Shown here piece by piece: positions 59,767 to 64,000 of a DNA stretch of 64,000 bases. Position numbers and translations under genes: made by a program. Under the pieces are notes generated by a model. It made no database searches, had not been told where the DNA came from, and saw nothing but the letters and a program-made list of their open reading frames with translations. Each line of letters begins with the position of its first letter. Within the stretch, counting starts at the first letter, position 1. This DNA comes from Planctomycetota bacterium (lineage in GTDB: Bacteria; Planctomycetota; UBA1135; GCA-002686595), in the NCBI GenBank assembly GCA_002686265.1, contig NZBA01000063.1:1-64000 (forward strand), read 5' to 3'.

Positions 59767-61533
59767 ATGTCCGCAGAGCCGTCCGCTTCGACCGAGGCGG
59801 AACCGTACCCGCTCTCGACCCTCCGCCACTCCGTGGCGCACCTGATGGCCTCGGCGGTCGGCGAGCTCTTCCCTGGGGTCAAGTACGGCTTCGGCCCGTC
59901 GATTGAACACGGGTTCTACTACGACTTCGAGCTCCCCGAGCCGCTGACCGACGGGGCCCTGCGGCGCATCGAGAAGCGCATGCGCAAGCTCGCCAGGCGT
60001 GCCCCCGAGCTGGTCTCGAGCGAGGTGGACCGGGACGCTGCGCGCGAGCGCTTGGTGGGTCAGGATTTCAAGCTGGAGGCCCTCGACCTGATTCCCGAAG
60101 GCGAGCGGATCACCTTCTACGGTCACGGCGAGTGGGAGGATCTCTGCGAGGGACCGCACATCGATCGACTCGACCGCGCCTTTGCTTTCAAGCTACAGAG
60201 CATCGCCGGCGCCTACTGGCGCGGCGACGAGAAGAACCCGATGTTGCAGCGCGTCTACGGCACGGCATTCTGGAGCGAGGAGGAGCTGACCGAGCACCTC
60301 GCCTGGCTGGAGGAAGTGCGCCTGCGCGACCACCGGCGGCTGGGCGTGGAGATGGACCTGTTCAGCACGCACGCCGAGGCCGGCAGCGGCTTCGTCTTCT
60401 GGCACCCGGCCCTGGGCGCCGTGCGCCGCGCCGTCGAGGACTTCTGGTGGGACCTCCACACACGCGCCGGCTACGAGGCCCTCTACACACCGCACGTTTC
60501 GCGCGAGGACCTCTTCGCGGTCTCGGGTCACCTCGAGAACTACGGGGAGATGATGTATGCGCCGATGGAGATCGACGAGCACCCCTACCGGGTCAAGCCG
60601 ATGAACTGTCCGGGGCACATCCTCGTCTATCAGAGCCGCGGGCGTTCGTACCGCGAGTTCCCCCTGCGTTGGGCCGAGCTGGGCACGGTCTACCGCTACG
60701 AGCGGTCGGGGACCCTACACGGGATGCTGCGCGTGCGCGGCTTCACCCAGGACGACAGCCACATTTTCTGCACGCCCGACCAGCTGACCGACGAGCTCGC
60801 GGGAGTCCTGCGGCTCGTGCGCGAAATCCTGAGCGGGTTCGGCTTCCAGTTCACCGCTTACCTGGCGACTCGACCGGCGGAGAAGACCATCGGCAGCGAC
60901 GAGATCTGGGAGCGGGCCAGCAGCGCGCTGCTGGCCGCCGCGGAGCAGGCCGACATGCCGCTGGAGATCGACGAGGGCGGCGGGACCTTCTACGGGCCCA
61001 AGATCGACTTCAAGATGCGCGACGCCCTCGGGCGCGAGTGGCAGACCTCCACCGTGCAGTGCGACTTCAACCTGCCCGAGCGTTTCGACCTGACCTACAC
61101 CGACAGCGACGGCGAGCGCAAGCGCCCGATCATGGTGCACCGGGCGATCCTGGGCTCCTTCGAGCGCTTCATGGGCGTCTTGATCGAGCACTTCGGCGGG
61201 CGCTTCCCTGTGTGGTGCGCACCGACTCAGGTGGCGCTGATCCCGATCCGGGAGGAGCACGCCGACTGCTGCCGCGCTCTGGGCGAGCGCCTGCGCTCGG
61301 AGCTGTTCCGCGTAGACGCCATGCTCTCGGCGGGCCACATGAACAAGAAGATCAAGGACGCTCAGCAGCGCCAGGTCCCGTTCATGCTGATCGTGGGGGA
61401 TCGGGAGGTCGAGGAGGGCACGGTCACCGTGCGCCGCCGCGGGACGCGCGAGCAGGAGACCCTGGCGGTCGAGGACTTCCTCGCCCTCGTGCGCGAGCTT
61501 CGCGCCTCCCGCTCCCTGGCGCTCGCAACTTGA
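59767..61533 (+). CDS. thrS: Threonyl-tRNA synthetase without TGS domain
   Basis: Class II synthetase charging tRNA-Thr, 588 residues. The N-terminal editing-domain remnant has TLRHSVAHLMASAVGELFPG and FGPSIEHGFYYDFE. The catalytic core has MNCPGHILVYQSRGRSYREF (zinc Cys), the motif 2 region VYRYERSGTLHGMLRVRGFT, DDSHIFC (zinc His) and the motif 3 region RPIMVHRAILGSFERF (third zinc His). An anticodon-binding domain (VALIPIREEHADCCRAL, LSAGHMNKKIKDAQQRQVPF) ends the protein. The usual N-terminal TGS domain of about 60 residues is missing: the ATG at 59767 lies just before the editing region and no TGS-like sequence is found upstream. TGS-less forms are known in some lineages. Confidence 0.95.
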   Translation: MSAEPSASTEAEPYPLSTLRHSVAHLMASAVGELFPGVKYGFGPSIEHGFYYDFELPEPLTDGALRRIEKRMRKLARRAPELVSSEVDRDAARERLVGQDFKLEALDLIPEGERITFYGHGEWEDLCEGPHIDRLDRAFAFKLQSIAGAYWRGDEKNPMLQRVYGTAFWSEEELTEHLAWLEEVRLRDHRRLGVEMDLFSTHAEAGSGFVFWHPALGAVRRAVEDFWWDLHTRAGYEALYTPHVSREDLFAVSGHLENYGEMMYAPMEIDEHPYRVKPMNCPGHILVYQSRGRSYREFPLRWAELGTVYRYERSGTLHGMLRVRGFTQDDSHIFCTPDQLTDELAGVLRLVREILSGFGFQFTAYLATRPAEKTIGSDEIWERASSALLAAAEQADMPLEIDEGGGTFYGPKIDFKMRDALGREWQTSTVQCDFNLPERFDLTYTDSDGERKRPIMVHRAILGSFERFMGVLIEHFGGRFPVWCAPTQVALIPIREEHADCCRALGERLRSELFRVDAMLSAGHMNKKIKDAQQRQVPFMLIVGDREVEEGTVTVRRRGTREQETLAVEDFLALVRELRASRSLALAT

Positions 61534-61560
61534 TCCGCCCGACCCCACCGACGGCCCTCG

Positions 61561-63357
61561 ATGAACAGCGCGTCCACCGTCCGCATCGCCAACTGCAGCG
61601 GCTTCTACGGAGATCGCCCCACGGCGGCGCGGGAGATGGTCGAGGGCGGCGACATCGACTACCTGACCGGTGACTACCTGGCCGAGCTGACGATGCTCAT
61701 CCTGGCCGCCGACCGCGCGAAGGACCCGGGCGCCGGGTTCGCACGCACCTTCCTGGCGCAGATGGAGGAGCTCTTGGTGACCTGCCTCGAGCGCGGCGTG
61801 CGCGTCGTGGTCAACGCCGGCGGGTTGAACCCCGCGGGGCTGGCGAGCCGCCTCGCAGACCTCGCCGCGCGCCTCGGGCTGGCACCCGAGATCGCTTACA
61901 TCGACGGTGACGAGGTGACCGAGCGCCTCGGTGAGCTGCAGGCGGGGGGCCACGAGCTGCGCTCGATGAAGACGGGCGAGCCCCTCGCGAGCCTGGAGTG
62001 CCCGATCCTGTGCGCCAACGCCTACCTGGGCGCGCGCCCCATCGTCGAAGCCCTCGACCGCGCCGCCGACATCGTGGTCGCGCCGCGCGTGACCGACACG
62101 GCCCTGGTCGTCGGCCCGGCCGCGCACCACTTCTCGTGGGCGGCCGACGACTGGGACCGGCTCGCCTCCGCCGTCGTCGCCGGGCACATCATCGAGTGCG
62201 GCACCCAGTGCACGGGCGGCAACTACGCCTTCTTCGAAGAGGTCGCGGACCGGCGCGAACCGGGCTTCCCCTTCGTTGACATCGAGTCGTCCGGCGAGTT
62301 CACCGTCGGCAAGCACGAGGAGACCGGCGGGCTGGTCTCGATCGGCACGGTCACCGCCCAGCTGCTCTACGAAATCGGCGGCGTGGACTACCTCACGCCG
62401 GACGTGGTGGCGCGCTTCGACACGGTGCGGTTGGAGCAGGCGGGCCCAGACCGCGTGCGCGTCAGCGGCGTGCGCGGCTCGCCCGCGCCGGAGACGGTCA
62501 AGGTCGGCATCGCCTACGCCGACGGCTATCGCTGGGCGGGGGAGCTGGGCTTGGCGGGTGCCGATTTCGAAGCCAAGGCGCGCATCGCCGAGGATGTCTT
62601 CTGGCGGGGCTGTGGTGGCCGGGAACGCTTCGAGCACACGCGCTCGGAGATCGTCACGCTCCCGGAAGCGGATCCGGCGAGCGGGCCGCGGGCGGTGGGC
62701 GCTCTGCGCCTGGCGGTCAAGGACTCCGACCCCTCGCGCGTCGGCCGCCCGCAGTTCGACGCCCTGGTGCACATGGCCCTGGCGAGTGTCCCGGGGATCG
62801 TGCTCAGCCCCGACACTCCGCGCCGCGCCACGCCCTGCGGCGGGTTCTGGGGGGCGCTGCTACCCGCCGAGGAGCTGCGTGTGGGCGTACACGTCGCCGG
62901 CGAGACAGTCGAACTCGCAGTGCAGGGAGCCGTGACCGACGGGACGGTCTCGAGCGCGCGCCCGGTAGAGGCACCGGGGGGGACCGCGCGTGTGAGCGGC
63001 CCGACCCGCACCGTCCCTCTCGGGCGCGTGCTCGGCGCGCGCTCGGGAGACAAGGGCGGCGACGCCAGCCTCGGGTTCTGGGCCACCAGCCCCGCCGCCT
63101 ACGCCTGGGCGGTGGGATTCCTGACTCCAAGACGCCTTCGGGAGCTGATCGGCGAGGCATCCGACCTCGAGCTGGAGCGTTTCCTCCTGCCCCATCTCCT
63201 CGCGATCAGCTTCTTCCTGCCCGGTCTCCTGGCCGAGGGCGCCGGTGCGTCACTGCTCTTCGACTCCCAGGCCAAGGGTCTGGCCGAGTACGCGCGCGCG
63301 CGCCTGGTGGAGGTGCCGTCGGCGCTCCTGGAGGAGCAGGGCGCGGACGCCGGCTGA
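61561..63357 (+). CDS. AtuA-family protein (DUF1446, acyclic terpene utilisation type)
   Basis: A 598-residue cytoplasmic protein. The N-terminal half is the DUF1446/AtuA domain: RIANCSGFYGDRPTAAREMV, VEGGDIDYLTGDYLAELTM, VVNAGGLNPAGL, and ECGTQCTGGNYAFFEE. The C-terminal part has the second AtuA-type domain with RVLGARSGDKGGDASLGFWA. Genes of this family occur in acyclic-terpene (atu) and leucine/isovalerate catabolic clusters; the biochemical activity is not established. The enoyl-CoA hydratase converging from the right fits such a setting. The ATG at 61561 is 27 bases after thrS. Both domains are fused here as in many bacteria. Confidence 0.88.
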   Translation: MNSASTVRIANCSGFYGDRPTAAREMVEGGDIDYLTGDYLAELTMLILAADRAKDPGAGFARTFLAQMEELLVTCLERGVRVVVNAGGLNPAGLASRLADLAARLGLAPEIAYIDGDEVTERLGELQAGGHELRSMKTGEPLASLECPILCANAYLGARPIVEALDRAADIVVAPRVTDTALVVGPAAHHFSWAADDWDRLASAVVAGHIIECGTQCTGGNYAFFEEVADRREPGFPFVDIESSGEFTVGKHEETGGLVSIGTVTAQLLYEIGGVDYLTPDVVARFDTVRLEQAGPDRVRVSGVRGSPAPETVKVGIAYADGYRWAGELGLAGADFEAKARIAEDVFWRGCGGRERFEHTRSEIVTLPEADPASGPRAVGALRLAVKDSDPSRVGRPQFDALVHMALASVPGIVLSPDTPRRATPCGGFWGALLPAEELRVGVHVAGETVELAVQGAVTDGTVSSARPVEAPGGTARVSGPTRTVPLGRVLGARSGDKGGDASLGFWATSPAAYAWAVGFLTPRRLRELIGEASDLELERFLLPHLLAISFFLPGLLAEGAGASLLFDSQAKGLAEYARARLVEVPSALLEEQGADAG

Positions 63358-63376
63358 GCCCCGCGCGCGGGAGCGA

Positions 63377-64000
63377 TCAGGTCTCGTCCGACTCCCGCGC
63401 CCATGGCGCCGGGCGCTTGGCGAGGAAGGCGGCCACGCCGGCGCGGAACTCCTCCTGGGCTAGGTTCCAGGCCAGACGTTTCGGGGAGCGCTCGAGGTGC
63501 TCGTCGAGGAAGGCGAACTGGGTGCGGCGCAGAGCCACGATCCCCTCGGCGACCACACCCGGCGGCAGAGCGGAGAGGTTCTCCAGGGCGCGCGCACAGG
63601 CGGCGTCGAGCTCCGCCGGCGCAGTGACGGTCTGCACCAGGCCGAGGGTCTTGGCGCGGGGGGCATCGAGCACCTCGCGCGCGAGCACCAGCGCGCCGAG
63701 CGCCTTGGGCGGGATCTGAGCGGCGAGCACGGGCAGGATCATCCAGGGAAACAAGCCGACGTTCAGCTCGGGTGTCGCGAGGCGCGCGCCGTCGGCGGCG
63801 ATCACCTGATCGCACAACAGGGCGATGCCCAATCCTCCGCCCATGGCATGGCCGTTCAGGCGCGCCAGGAGCGGTTTGGGGAAGCGCAGCATGGAGCGCA
63901 ACAGCTCGGCGTAGCCGCTCAGAGCCTCCCCGCCGGCGGCGATCTCGGCCAGATCGCCGCCGGCGCAGAAAGCGCGCTCTCCGGCGCCGGTGATGCACAC
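63377..64000 (-). CDS. Enoyl-CoA hydratase/isomerase family protein, 5' end cut by window edge
   Basis: The C-terminal 207 residues of a crotonase-fold enzyme are present; the N-terminus lies beyond 64000. AFCAGGDLAEIA is the first oxyanion-hole segment. LNGHAMGGGLGIALLCDQVI is the second, with the catalytic region following in PELNVGLFPWMILPVLA. In this family Glu residues after the GG motif position water; the 'ATPELNVGLFP' pattern fits hydratases such as methylglutaconyl- or isohexenylglutaconyl-CoA hydratase. Convergence with an AtuA-family gene 19 bases away supports a branched-chain or isoprenoid catabolic role, but the substrate is not provable here. Confidence 0.88.
   Translation of the reverse strand: MCITGAGERAFCAGGDLAEIAAGGEALSGYAELLRSMLRFPKPLLARLNGHAMGGGLGIALLCDQVIAADGARLATPELNVGLFPWMILPVLAAQIPPKALGALVLAREVLDAPRAKTLGLVQTVTAPAELDAACARALENLSALPPGVVAEGIVALRRTQFAFLDEHLERSPKRLAWNLAQEEFRAGVAAFLAKRPAPWARESDET

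Noticed and set aside
60715..62772. A 685-codon minus-strand frame over thrS and the AtuA-family gene
   Set aside because: Antisense of two strong family matches; composition typical of a shadow frame.
1..64000. tRNA or rRNA genes in the spacers
   Set aside because: Spacers over 100 bases were read for cloverleaf-like segments and rRNA-like sequence; none was seen.

Overview
The window is a 64 kb piece of a very GC-rich (about 70%), gene-dense bacterial chromosome, most probably from Planctomycetota. Three things point there: a 79-residue protein at 32617-32856 that fits the 'small basic protein' family known from Verrucomicrobia and Planctomycetes; a division/cell-wall cluster with murE, murF, mraY, ftsW, murG, murC and murB but no ftsQ, ftsA or ftsZ; and an Opp-type importer whose permeases carry very large insertions. 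Genes are packed into directons, with many four-base start/stop overlaps (ATGA, GTGA, TTGA).

Layout. (1) 1-11285: two divergent oligopeptide ABC importer operons. The left one (minus) has a binding protein with an H-protein-like domain inserted, then OppB and a truncated OppC. The right one (plus) is complete: lipoprotein binding protein, extended OppB, extended OppC, OppD, OppF. (2) 11296-13312: a HAD hydrolase and a glycosyltransferase (minus). (3) 13426-26203: a minus-strand locus of two paralogous secretin-like lipoproteins bracketing two exported TPR-type proteins, one ExbB and two ExbD proteins. This is the best candidate for an undescribed envelope machine. (4) 26594-28815: family-4 uracil-DNA glycosylase and MtaB-type tRNA methylthiotransferase. 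(5) 28856-32856: TPR lipoprotein, exported propeller-like protein, membrane-anchored protein, small basic protein. (6) 32954-35629: queE, der, a small lipoprotein. (7) 35626-38312: two GT2 glycosyltransferases, the first fused to a PIG-L/LmbE domain that has lost its metal ligands. (8) 38417-41886: phosphonate-type importer PhnD-C-E-E. (9) 41978-45074: GT4 glycosyltransferase, HEAT-repeat lipoprotein, zinc-ribbon protein. (10) 45226-59648: MraZ boxes, mraZ, rsmH, an ftsL-like gene, ftsI, murE, murF, mraY, ftsW, a LysM protein, a small membrane protein, murG, murC, murB. (11) 59767-64000: thrS without a TGS domain, an AtuA-family gene, and a convergent, truncated enoyl-CoA hydratase.

How it works together. 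The dcw cluster makes lipid II (MurE has the DNPR motif of meso-DAP-adding enzymes) and supplies the septal FtsW/FtsI polymerase pair, apparently in an FtsZ-less setting. The secretin/Exb/TPR locus has the parts of a proton-motive-force-driven trans-envelope apparatus: a TolQ/TolR-like motor, periplasmic TPR scaffolds and two outer-membrane gates. No tRNA, rRNA, CRISPR array, transposase or phage gene was seen. Coordinates of regulatory sites come from reading the sequence by eye. Family assignments rest on recognised motifs, not on database searches.
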